From an uncultured Treponema sp. (GTDB taxonomy: Bacteria; Spirochaetota; Spirochaetia; Treponematales; Treponemataceae), in the NCBI GenBank assembly GCA_947165795.1, contig CAMVBP010000137.1, forward strand, positions 1-5,462: a stretch of 5,462 nt of DNA, in the 5' to 3' direction. The notes under the pieces were generated by a model. That model had not been told where the DNA came from and did no database searches. It saw only the letters and a program-made list of their open reading frames with translations. The position numbers and the translations under genes were made by a program. Shown here piece by piece: positions 1 to 5,462 of the stretch (position 1 is the first letter of the stretch; each line of letters starts with the position of its first letter).

Positions 1-193
1 ATCTATGGGACGAATAAGTAAAATGGGATTTGCGCCAATCATCCTTTGTGTAAGTCCTATAAGGCAGCTTGTACATTCAGCAATAGAAAGAGAAATTCCT
101 GGTGCAGTTGTTCTTTCTGATATGGAAGTTTACGCAGCAGGTAAAAATGTAAAAGTTGAAATTATTGATGAAATTACTGATGTTGAGATATAA
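1..193 (+). CDS. flhA: FlhA, flagellar type III export gate protein, C-terminal fragment (5' end outside window)
   Basis: Only the last 63 codons are visible, in the frame starting at base 2, ending at TAA 191-193. The ATG at base 5 is an internal Met, since FlhA proteins are about 700 residues long and the frame is open to the window edge. The visible part matches the end of the FlhA cytoplasmic domain: a hydrophobic strand followed by a Pro (ILCVSPIRQLV), then the helix ending in the family-typical 'P-x-x-VVLSDMEV' segment, and a last strand (VKVEIIDEI). FlhA is an inner-membrane component of the flagellar export gate; its cytoplasmic ring docks chaperone-substrate complexes. That flhF follows 18 bases later supports the call, because flhA-flhF-flhG is a common order. 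Nothing looks broken. Confidence is limited only by the short length. Confidence 0.9.
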   Translation, partial: SMGRISKMGFAPIILCVSPIRQLVHSAIEREIPGAVVLSDMEVYAAGKNVKVEIIDEITDVEI

Positions 194-211
194 AAATGGG
201 GAAAGATAAAA

Positions 212-1459
212 ATGGAGCAGATTAGACAAACTGTAGAAGCAAGTTCCTTAGAAAAATGTAAAGAAATTCTATGGAACCGATACGGAAAAAATTACAAAAT
301 TATTGATTACCGGACAGATACTCGAAAAGGCTTTTTACATTTAAGAGAACATCCTGTAACTGTTGTAACTTATACAGAAACTCATCCTCAGAATTTTACC
401 CCCGAATATGTAATAACATCAGAAAGAGAAGAATATAGAGATCAGAAAAGCAGGGAACAGATTTTACAGAATAACAATTCAATTTTAATTAATTCTCAGT
501 TGAATCAGATTACACAAATGAAGGATAGCGTTGTAAATTCTGTACAGCAGATTTCTGAATTGAAGGATGAGCTTACAAGAAAAATTCAGGAAATTTCGGC
601 AGGTGCAGGAGACAAGCATCCTACAATCAAGCATATAGAAGAGCTTTTGTCTCAGAATGATTTTTCTTATGATTTTATAAATTCAATTAATGAAAAAATT
701 AATAAAGAGTTTTCGCTTGATCAGTTAAAAGACGCTGAGCTTGTAGAGCGCTATGTAGTAGACTGGATAGGTGAAGAAATCTGTATTGCGCCTAAAAAAG
801 TTTTCCGCCCGCCTCATGTTTTTATTATTGTAGGACCGACAGGAGTTGGAAAAACAACAACACTTGTAAAGCTTGCCGCTCAGTTCATAAAATCTTACGT
901 GCCTGAACATAACGGCGAAAAACCTAGATTGTGTTTTATTACTACAGACTCTATGCGAGTTGGTGCGCTTGAACAGCTTGAGCGCTGGGGAAGTCATCTT
1001 AATTCTCCGGTTTACAAGGCAGAGCGCCCGGAAGATTTAAAGACACTTTATGATCAGTATCGGAATGATGTTGATGCAGTATTTATTGATACAAGCGGAT
1101 ACAGCCCGAATGATGCAACGCACATTGCTCAGGTAAAGGAAGTTTTAAGCGTACAGGGAATGAATCCTGATATTTACCTTGCAGTAATGGCTTCTACCAA
1201 AACCCGCGATCTTCAGAATATTATGCAGAATTATGAGTTATTCGGATATAAATCTGTTATAATTACAAAATGCGATGAAAGCGGTCAGTTTGGAAATGTA
1301 ATAAGCGTTCTTTCGGAAAAACACAAGGAAGTTGCTTATCTTACACATGGACAGGTTGCTGCAAGAGATATTACGGAAGCTTCTGTAGTAGAATTCTTAA
1401 AGCGTCTTGAAGGCTTTAAAATTGATAGAGTTCATATAGAAAATAAATTTGGAGAATAA
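212..1459 (+). CDS. flhF: FlhF, SRP-family GTPase for flagellar placement
   Basis: A 415-residue protein, normal length for FlhF. The start at ATG 212 has a good ribosome binding site (GGGGAAAG, 198-205, 6 bases upstream). Layout: a basic N-terminal domain (about 1-70), a polar helical or coiled-coil stretch (about 72-130, rich in Q, N, E and K), a helical N domain (about 135-195) and the G domain (about 200-400). G-domain motifs: P-loop GPTGVGKTTT at 208-217, the SRP-GTPase segment TTDSMRVGALEQL at 244-256, G3 as DTSGYSP at 293-299, G4 as TKCDE at 352-356, and G5-like LTHGQ at 377-381. FlhF binds GTP, dimerises at the membrane and recruits early flagellar parts to the assembly site; in Borrelia it affects number and position of periplasmic flagella. 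Oddities: the G3 motif, usually DTAGR, here has Ser for Ala and Tyr for the Arg, and the usual DTYRIGA is DSMRVGA. The rest of the GTP site looks intact. It is almost fused to flhG downstream. Confidence 0.96.
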   Translation: MEQIRQTVEASSLEKCKEILWNRYGKNYKIIDYRTDTRKGFLHLREHPVTVVTYTETHPQNFTPEYVITSEREEYRDQKSREQILQNNNSILINSQLNQITQMKDSVVNSVQQISELKDELTRKIQEISAGAGDKHPTIKHIEELLSQNDFSYDFINSINEKINKEFSLDQLKDAELVERYVVDWIGEEICIAPKKVFRPPHVFIIVGPTGVGKTTTLVKLAAQFIKSYVPEHNGEKPRLCFITTDSMRVGALEQLERWGSHLNSPVYKAERPEDLKTLYDQYRNDVDAVFIDTSGYSPNDATHIAQVKEVLSVQGMNPDIYLAVMASTKTRDLQNIMQNYELFGYKSVIITKCDESGQFGNVISVLSEKHKEVAYLTHGQVAARDITEASVVEFLKRLEGFKIDRVHIENKFGE

Positions 1460-1461
1460 AA

Positions 1462-2373
1462 ATGGAAGAACAGGCAGAAGGTTTGAGTGAATTGTTAAAT
1501 TCAGATGGAAAAAATGATGGCACTTATCAAGCTTCTTCATCTGCGGCCACATTGAAAAAAAACAAGAACACACGCATTATCGCAATAACCAGCGGTAAGG
1601 GTGGTGTAGGAAAAACTAATTTTGCGGTTAATATGGCAATTGCTTATGCTCAGCTTGGTAAAAAAGTCATTTTGATTGACGGCGACCTTGGAATGGCAAA
1701 TGTTAACGTTCTGCTTAATATTGTTCCTCAATATAACCTCATGCACGTAATAAATAAAAAGAAGTCAATGAAAGAAATCATCATTGATACTGAATTCGGA
1801 ATTAAATTTATTGCCGGTGCAAATGGTTTCTCTAAAATCGCAAATCTTACAGTAGAAGAACTTGATTATTTTGCTAATCAGTTTGTAACGCTTGGAAATG
1901 CCGACATCATCATTATTGATACAGGTGCCGGAATTGCAAATAACGTTCTTCAGTTTGTTGCTGCTGCTGATGAAGTTTTTGTAGTAACAACACCTGAGCC
2001 AACAGCAATTACAGATGCTTACGGAATGATAAAAATCATTACAACAGAAATTGTTGACCGAACTGTAAATATTAAGCTTGTTGTAAACAGAGTTCATTCT
2101 ACAGATGAAGGAAAGAGAATTGCAGAAAGAATGATTACAATTGTCGGCCAGTTCCTTGGTTATAAAATTGAATATCTTGGATGTCTTCCTGAAGATCCTC
2201 TTGTTCAGGCTTCTGTAATCAGACAGAAACCTTTTATTGTTGTAAATCCAACTTCTAAACCTTCTGTATACTTAAAGCATATTGTCGGAAGAATAGAAAA
2301 AACTGAGCCGGAATATAATGATGGCGTAGCAAATTTCTTAAAGAAGTTTTTGAGTAAAAAAAATAAATATTAA
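1462..2373 (+). CDS. flhG: FlhG (FleN/YlxH), MinD-like ATPase controlling flagellar number
   Basis: A 303-residue ParA/MinD-type ATPase. Start ATG 1462 lies 2 bases after the flhF stop, and its GGAG ribosome site (1451-1454) sits inside the last codons of flhF, so the two are probably translationally coupled. Residues 3-12 (EQAEGLSELL) resemble the FlhG N-terminal DQAxxLR element that stimulates the FlhF GTPase, with the Gln kept at position 4 and Ser at the usual Arg. After a polar linker (13-36) comes the deviant Walker A, SGKGGVGKT at 44-52 (signature Lys46, Lys51), then LIDGDLGMAN at 71-80 (Asp73, Asp75), Walker B IIIDTGAG at 150-157, the family-typical TTPEPTAITDAYG at 176-188, and VNR at 208-210. 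The tail, about residues 289-300 (FLKKFLSKK core), is a plausible amphipathic membrane-targeting helix as in MinD. FlhG restrains flagellar number by acting on FlhF and, in some bacteria, on basal-body parts. The alternative label MinD is less likely given the flhF neighbour and the N-terminal element. Confidence 0.94.
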   Translation: MEEQAEGLSELLNSDGKNDGTYQASSSAATLKKNKNTRIIAITSGKGGVGKTNFAVNMAIAYAQLGKKVILIDGDLGMANVNVLLNIVPQYNLMHVINKKKSMKEIIIDTEFGIKFIAGANGFSKIANLTVEELDYFANQFVTLGNADIIIIDTGAGIANNVLQFVAAADEVFVVTTPEPTAITDAYGMIKIITTEIVDRTVNIKLVVNRVHSTDEGKRIAERMITIVGQFLGYKIEYLGCLPEDPLVQASVIRQKPFIVVNPTSKPSVYLKHIVGRIEKTEPEYNDGVANFLKKFLSKKNKY

Positions 2374-2405
2374 AAATATTTCTGTTATTTTTTTAGAATA
2401 TGGTG

Positions 2406-2411
2406 TATAAT
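2406..2411 (+). promoter_or_regulatory. Possible internal promoter -10 box upstream of the membrane-protein gene
   Basis: A perfect TATAAT lies 29 bases before ATG 2441, in the 67-base gap after flhG. The best -35 partner I find is CTGTTA at 2382-2387 with an 18-base spacer, only 3 of 6 matches to TTGACA. Transcription would start near 2417-2419, leaving a leader of about 23 bases that carries the ribosome site. The local DNA is very AT-rich, so a chance match is quite possible; the position in the widest gap of the window is what makes it worth recording. Confidence 0.3.
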
Positions 2412-2430
2412 TTTACTGGGTGTATTGTGT

Positions 2431-2436
2431 GGGAGG
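2431..2436 (+). promoter_or_regulatory. Ribosome binding site that fixes the start at 2441
   Basis: GGGAGG followed by AAAA and ATG 2441. This strong Shine-Dalgarno match decides against the in-frame GTG at 2420, which would add seven residues, has no comparable site upstream, and would place this site inside the coding region. Confidence 0.8.
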
Positions 2437-2440
2437 AAAA

Positions 2441-3304
2441 ATGCGAAAAATAAAGTTTTCCGCAGTTTTTGCAGCTATTGGATTTATTTTATCTTTCATA
2501 GCAGGTTTCTTTTCCCATTCGTCAATAATCTTTATGTTTTTAAAAGCACTGCTTACTGCTGTTGCTTTTGGAATTTTAGGTTTTGGTATTAATATTATTT
2601 TTGATAGATTTTTAAACGAATCTTCAGATCAGGATTTTAATACGGACGGACCCGTACAAACTGTTTCTCAACCGCAAAAAGGACAGCTTGTAGATATTAC
2701 TATTCAGGATGAAGAATTACAGGAAAGTGATTCTGGAAATCATTTTGTGGTTGGTACAAACCGCCAGATGCTTAATAATGCAGATACTTCAAGAGCTGCC
2801 TCTGCCGCTCCATCTGCAAGTTCAGTTAAGCCTGCAGTTTCTGCAGCGCCGGCACCTTCGGCTGCTCCGGTTTCAGCACCGGCTGCACCTGTAAAAAATG
2901 AACCTGCTGCTTCGGAAAAGTCAGAAGCTCATGGTTCAAGTGAAGAAAATAAAATGGCAGGAAGTAATCTGGAGGCTGCTGCAAGTGCTTCAGGTTTTGT
3001 TCCTGTGCGAAATCTTGAAACAATTACAAGTGTTTCGGGAACAGAGGCTTTAAAGTCTTCTGAGATAAGTTCTCCAGAAGAGAATTCTGCACCGCAAAAC
3101 GTTGATGATGAACTCGATGTTTTGCCGGATATGGAAGGTCTTTCATTTGCAGAAAATGATGAGGATGAAGGAATAGATGCAGACACAGATTCTGAATTTG
3201 TATCTGTTCATAAAAAAAGCGGAGATGAAAGTTCCGCAGATATAAAGGACGCTGAATTAATGGCAAAAGCAATTAGTGATGTCCTTTCTAGAGATGATTC
3301 TTAA
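2441..3304 (+). CDS. Unrecognised two-TM membrane protein with Ala/Pro/Ser-rich and acidic cytoplasmic tail
   Basis: A 287-residue protein from ATG 2441 (strong GGGAGG site just upstream); I do not recognise a named family. It opens with a short basic stretch (MRKIK), then two hydrophobic segments at about 7-24 and 29-53, with little between them but a short SHSS turn. By the positive-inside rule the N-terminus and the remaining 230 residues should be cytoplasmic. The tail has a polar part (60-115), a low-complexity Ala/Pro/Ser linker (about 117-157), a Ser/Glu/Ala-rich part (158-218), an acidic stretch (222-252) including DDELDVLPDMEGL, and a terminal predicted amphipathic helix, about residues 267-283 (DAELMAKAISDVL core). 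The first hydrophobic segment could be read as a signal peptide, but there is no cleavage or lipobox pattern. It sits between flhG and the sigma-28 gene in the same direction, which suggests a motility role, for example a membrane tether or adaptor. That is inference; the reading frame itself is well supported by its position and ribosome site. Confidence 0.85.
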   Translation: MRKIKFSAVFAAIGFILSFIAGFFSHSSIIFMFLKALLTAVAFGILGFGINIIFDRFLNESSDQDFNTDGPVQTVSQPQKGQLVDITIQDEELQESDSGNHFVVGTNRQMLNNADTSRAASAAPSASSVKPAVSAAPAPSAAPVSAPAAPVKNEPAASEKSEAHGSSEENKMAGSNLEAAASASGFVPVRNLETITSVSGTEALKSSEISSPEENSAPQNVDDELDVLPDMEGLSFAENDEDEGIDADTDSEFVSVHKKSGDESSADIKDAELMAKAISDVLSRDDS

Positions 3305-3348
3305 AAGTGGTTATACTACTGATGTGGAGTTTTTTTAAGGGGAAATAA

Positions 3349-4131
3349 ATGCCGATTAATGACGAAAAAGAAGAAGATGACCTTTGGGAAGAATTTAAAA
3401 AAACAAAGTCTCCTGCCTTAAGGGATAAATTTATCAGACAATATATGCCTCTTGTAAAATACGTAGCTGGAAAAGTTGCAGTAGGTTTGCCTGCAAGTGT
3501 AGAATTCGATGACCTTGTCGGTTACGGTCAGTTTGGACTTCTTGATGCAATTAATAAATATGATACTTCAAAGAACGTAAAGTTTAAAACATATGCAGTT
3601 ACAAGAATTAGGGGTGCAATTTTTGATGAACTGCGTCAGATAGACTGGGTTCCTCGTTCTGTAAGACAAAAGTCCAGAGAGATAGAAGATGCAATTGTTA
3701 CTCTTGAATCTAAATTAGGAAGAACCGCTTCTGATTCCGAAATTGCAGGTTCCCTTAATATGAGCGAAGATGAATATCATAGAACTGTAATGAAGGTTTC
3801 GGGTACAAGCGTACTTTCGTTAAATGATGTATGGTATTCAGGCGATGATAATGACAACCTTTCTATAGGAAATAATATTGAAGCACCTTCCAGCCTGAAT
3901 CCTGATGTAATTGCCGAAAGGGAAGAAATCAGAAAAGTAATTGCACAGGCAATCAGTGAACTTCCGGAAAAAGAAAAAATGGTAATCGTATTGTATTATC
4001 ATGAAGACTTAACATTTAAGGAAATTGGAGAAGTTCTTGAAGTAAGTGAATCGCGAATTTCTCAGCTTCATACAAAAGCTAATTTAAGACTGCGTGCTAA
4101 GCTTACTAATTTACGAAGGGGTATTATTTAA
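3349..4131 (+). CDS. fliA: RNA polymerase sigma-28 factor, FliA/WhiG family
   Basis: A 260-residue sigma factor, usual length for FliA/WhiG. ATG 3349 is preceded by AAGGGG (3337-3342) at 6 bases spacing. Region 2 spans about 26-100: the core-binding part FDDLVGYGQFGLLDAINKYD at 53-72, then the -10 recognition part FKTYAVTRIRGAIFDELR at 79-96, running into the very typical QIDWVPRSVR at 97-106. Region 3 covers about 107-160 (EIEDAIVTLESKLGR, then a SEIAGSLNMSEDEY helix pair). Region 4 covers about 195-252, with the DNA-binding helix-turn-helix at about 221-244 (LTFKEIGEVLEVSESRISQ...). The family has regions 2, 3 and 4 but lacks region 1.1, as here. It should direct RNA polymerase to flagellin, chemotaxis and other late motility promoters. 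FliA-type factors are often held by the anti-sigma FlgM; no FlgM gene is visible here. The same protein may be called WhiG in other annotations; the motility neighbours favour the flagellar role. Confidence 0.95.
   Translation: MPINDEKEEDDLWEEFKKTKSPALRDKFIRQYMPLVKYVAGKVAVGLPASVEFDDLVGYGQFGLLDAINKYDTSKNVKFKTYAVTRIRGAIFDELRQIDWVPRSVRQKSREIEDAIVTLESKLGRTASDSEIAGSLNMSEDEYHRTVMKVSGTSVLSLNDVWYSGDDNDNLSIGNNIEAPSSLNPDVIAEREEIRKVIAQAISELPEKEKMVIVLYYHEDLTFKEIGEVLEVSESRISQLHTKANLRLRAKLTNLRRGII
4115..4121 (+). promoter_or_regulatory. Distant Shine-Dalgarno-like site before the FapA gene
   Basis: GAAGGGG is the only good anti-16S match upstream of ATG 4138, but it is 16 bases away, against 4 to 7 for the other genes here, and it lies within the last codons of the sigma gene. 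An in-frame TAA at 4135-4137 rules out any earlier start. Initiation may therefore depend on ribosomes finishing the sigma gene (stop 4129-4131, six bases before the ATG). Confidence 0.4.
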
Positions 4132-4137
4132 CAGTAA

Positions 4138-5462
4138 ATGGTAACTCTTGAAAAAATTCGCCAGGACATGAAAAATCAGCTCGCAATTGATCGTGACCTT
4201 CATTATGTAGTTGTTCATGCAGATACAATTGATGAAGCTCTGGCGGATGCTGCCGTTCAGTTAGATACACATATTTCTAACCTTCACTACGAAATTGAAG
4301 AAAAGGGAAGTGAAGGAATTTTAGGTCTTGGTAAGAAAAACTGGAAATTAAAAATTTATCAGGATCCTGCTACAATCAAACGCGCAGAAAAACTTGCTTC
4401 TGAAGGACTTATGGATGGTCTTGATGAAGATGAGGGAACTGCAATTCCAAACAGAGACGGCCTCTTCTATATCAGACATTTCCAGTCGGATATTATGTTA
4501 AAGGTTATTCCGCCGAGCGGAAATGGAAATCCTGTTATTTTAAAAGATGTTCTTGATGAAGTTAAACGTCAGGATACAATTGAATTTGATGAAGACTTAA
4601 TTAAAAAGCTTGTAAAGAACGGAACGGATGCAGAATATAAACCTGTCGGTCAGTATAAGCATGTTGCTGCCGGCGATGTTGTAATTGGTATTGAAGTTAC
4701 AAAGGACGAAATGTCAGGTTCTGTAGTTGTTTCTCCTCCGTCTATGAGCGGTTCCGAAGCTTCTGAAGATATGATCAGGCGCGCATTAATGCAGCAGGGC
4801 GTTGTAGAAGCCTGCATTAATAAGGATAAGATTACAGAATTTGTTGATAATCCTGTTTATAATGTTCCGTTTGAAGTTGCTTCTGCAATTCTTCCGGTAG
4901 ACGGAAAAGATGCATATGTTGCTTATAATTTTGAAACTGATCCTAAAAAGCTTAAGGCTAAGGTTTCTGAATCGGGCCAGATTAACTACAAGGAACTCAA
5001 CCAGATTCAGAACGTTATTGCAGATCAGCCGCTTGCGCAGAAAATACCTGCAGAAAGAGGAACCGGCGGTAAAACTTTGTTTGGCCGTTATCTGGAAGCC
5101 AAAAACGGAAAGGATATTCAGGTTCAGTTAGGCCAGAACGTAATCTGGGATAAAGACGGAGTTACCATTAAGGCTGCAATTGACGGCGAAGTTATGCTTG
5201 TAAACGGAAAGGTTACTGTTGAACCTATCAAATACCTTGATGCAGTTAATGTTAAAACCGGTGATGTTAAATTTATTGGTACAGTTGTTATTAAAGGTTC
5301 TGTTGAAGAAGGATATAAGGTTGAAGCAACAAATATCGAAGTTAACGGAATCGTTGATAAGTCGCGCCTCGAAGCAACCGGAAACATTATTGTCCGCCAG
5401 GGTATTTTTGGAAAAGGCGAAGGTGTCGTAAAAGCCGGAAAATCTTTGTGTCCTTGCACTTG
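4138..5462 (+). CDS. FapA/DUF342 family protein with Jag-N-like N-terminal domain (3' end outside window)
   Basis: The frame is open from ATG 4138 to the window edge, 441 codons with no stop. An in-frame TAA directly before the ATG fixes this as the earliest start; the next Met (4168) has no properly spaced ribosome site. Residues about 22-76 resemble the Jag/KhpB N-terminal domain: an EALADAAVQL helix, a strand (LHYEIEEKG), then the signature KGSEGILGLGKK at 56-67. A region at about 102-300 fits the FapA N-terminal domain, including ILPVDGKDAYVAYNF at 251-265. Next is PAERGTGGKTLFGRYL (304-319), matching the 'PA-x-x-G-x-x-G' family motif. Residues about 322-441 are short Gly-spaced beta repeats (DGEVMLVNGKVTV, VKFIGTVVIKGSV, IEVNGIVD, GNIIVRQGIFGKGEG), typical of the right-handed beta-helix. 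FapA proteins are linked to polymer or envelope functions and in Vibrio to a phospho-signalling protein, but their biochemistry is poorly defined. The last residues (CPCT) depart from the usual pattern. Function in this operon is unknown. Confidence 0.9.
   Translation, partial: MVTLEKIRQDMKNQLAIDRDLHYVVVHADTIDEALADAAVQLDTHISNLHYEIEEKGSEGILGLGKKNWKLKIYQDPATIKRAEKLASEGLMDGLDEDEGTAIPNRDGLFYIRHFQSDIMLKVIPPSGNGNPVILKDVLDEVKRQDTIEFDEDLIKKLVKNGTDAEYKPVGQYKHVAAGDVVIGIEVTKDEMSGSVVVSPPSMSGSEASEDMIRRALMQQGVVEACINKDKITEFVDNPVYNVPFEVASAILPVDGKDAYVAYNFETDPKKLKAKVSESGQINYKELNQIQNVIADQPLAQKIPAERGTGGKTLFGRYLEAKNGKDIQVQLGQNVIWDKDGVTIKAAIDGEVMLVNGKVTVEPIKYLDAVNVKTGDVKFIGTVVIKGSVEEGYKVEATNIEVNGIVDKSRLEATGNIIVRQGIFGKGEGVVKAGKSLCPCT

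Noticed and set aside
2365..2394. Inverted repeat AAATATT/AATATTT (2365-2371 and 2375-2381) followed six bases later by a run of seven T (2388-2394), terminator-like after flhG.
   Set aside because: The stem is entirely A-T, has a three-base loop, overlaps the flhG stop codon and is separated from the T run; too weak to call a terminator.
2420..2440. GTG 2420 as an earlier start of the membrane protein.
   Set aside because: No ribosome site upstream of it, and the strong GGGAGG at 2431-2436 points to ATG 2441.
2450..2480. TAAAGTTTTCC near 2454, similar to a sigma-28 -35 element.
   Set aside because: No GCCGATAA-like -10 at the required distance, and it lies inside coding sequence.
2641..2656. 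Short inverted repeat TACGG/CCGTA inside the membrane-protein gene.
   Set aside because: Five base pairs within coding sequence, no flanking signal; expected by chance.
2929..3186. Minus-strand and alternative-frame open stretches within the membrane-protein gene (for example the Ser-rich one here).
   Set aside because: They mirror the low-complexity codons of the real gene and have no supporting start signals.
3305..3348. TATACT (3312-3317) and a seven-T run (3330-3336) between the membrane-protein and sigma genes, read as promoter or terminator.
   Set aside because: No acceptable -35 at 16 to 18 bases and no stable hairpin before the T run; AT-rich chance matches are expected.
5124..5459. 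Open minus-strand frame of 111 codons opposite the FapA gene.
   Set aside because: It is antisense to a clear FapA beta-helix coding region, shows no recognisable domain and no separate ribosome site; a shadow of the + strand codons.

Overview
The window looks like a low-GC (roughly 35-40% by eye) chromosomal segment from a flagellated spirochaete, most likely a Treponema. That assignment rests on the gene order (flhA end, flhF, flhG, an unrecognised membrane protein, a FliA/WhiG sigma factor, a FapA/DUF342 protein) and on the protein style; no search was run, so genus is an inference. All genes are on the + strand, tightly spaced, and read as one motility operon continuing beyond both window edges.

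Layout: 1-193 is the C-terminal end of FlhA, the export-gate protein of the flagellar type III secretion system. 212-1459 is flhF (SRP-type GTPase) and 1462-2373 is flhG (MinD-like ATPase); the two are separated by 2 bases and probably translationally coupled. 2441-3304 is an unrecognised protein with two N-terminal membrane segments and a long, low-complexity, acidic, presumably cytoplasmic tail. 3349-4131 is the flagellar-type sigma-28 factor. From 4138 to the right edge a frame stays open without a stop for 441 codons: a FapA/DUF342 protein with a Jag-N-like N-terminal domain, cut off by the window edge. There is no gene-free stretch longer than 67 bases, and I see no RNA gene, mobile element, CRISPR array or long repeat.

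How the genes fit together: FlhF and FlhG are the pair that sets position and number of flagella in many bacteria (periplasmic flagella in a spirochaete). FlhA is part of the export gate through which rod, hook and filament proteins leave, and the sigma factor would direct transcription of late flagellar and chemotaxis genes. FlhG begins with a version of the short Gln-containing element that stimulates the FlhF GTPase in other bacteria, and ends in a MinD-like amphipathic helix. The unrecognised membrane protein between flhG and the sigma gene is the part most worth a second look, followed by the changed active-site neighbourhood of FlhF/FlhG and the Jag-N plus FapA architecture.
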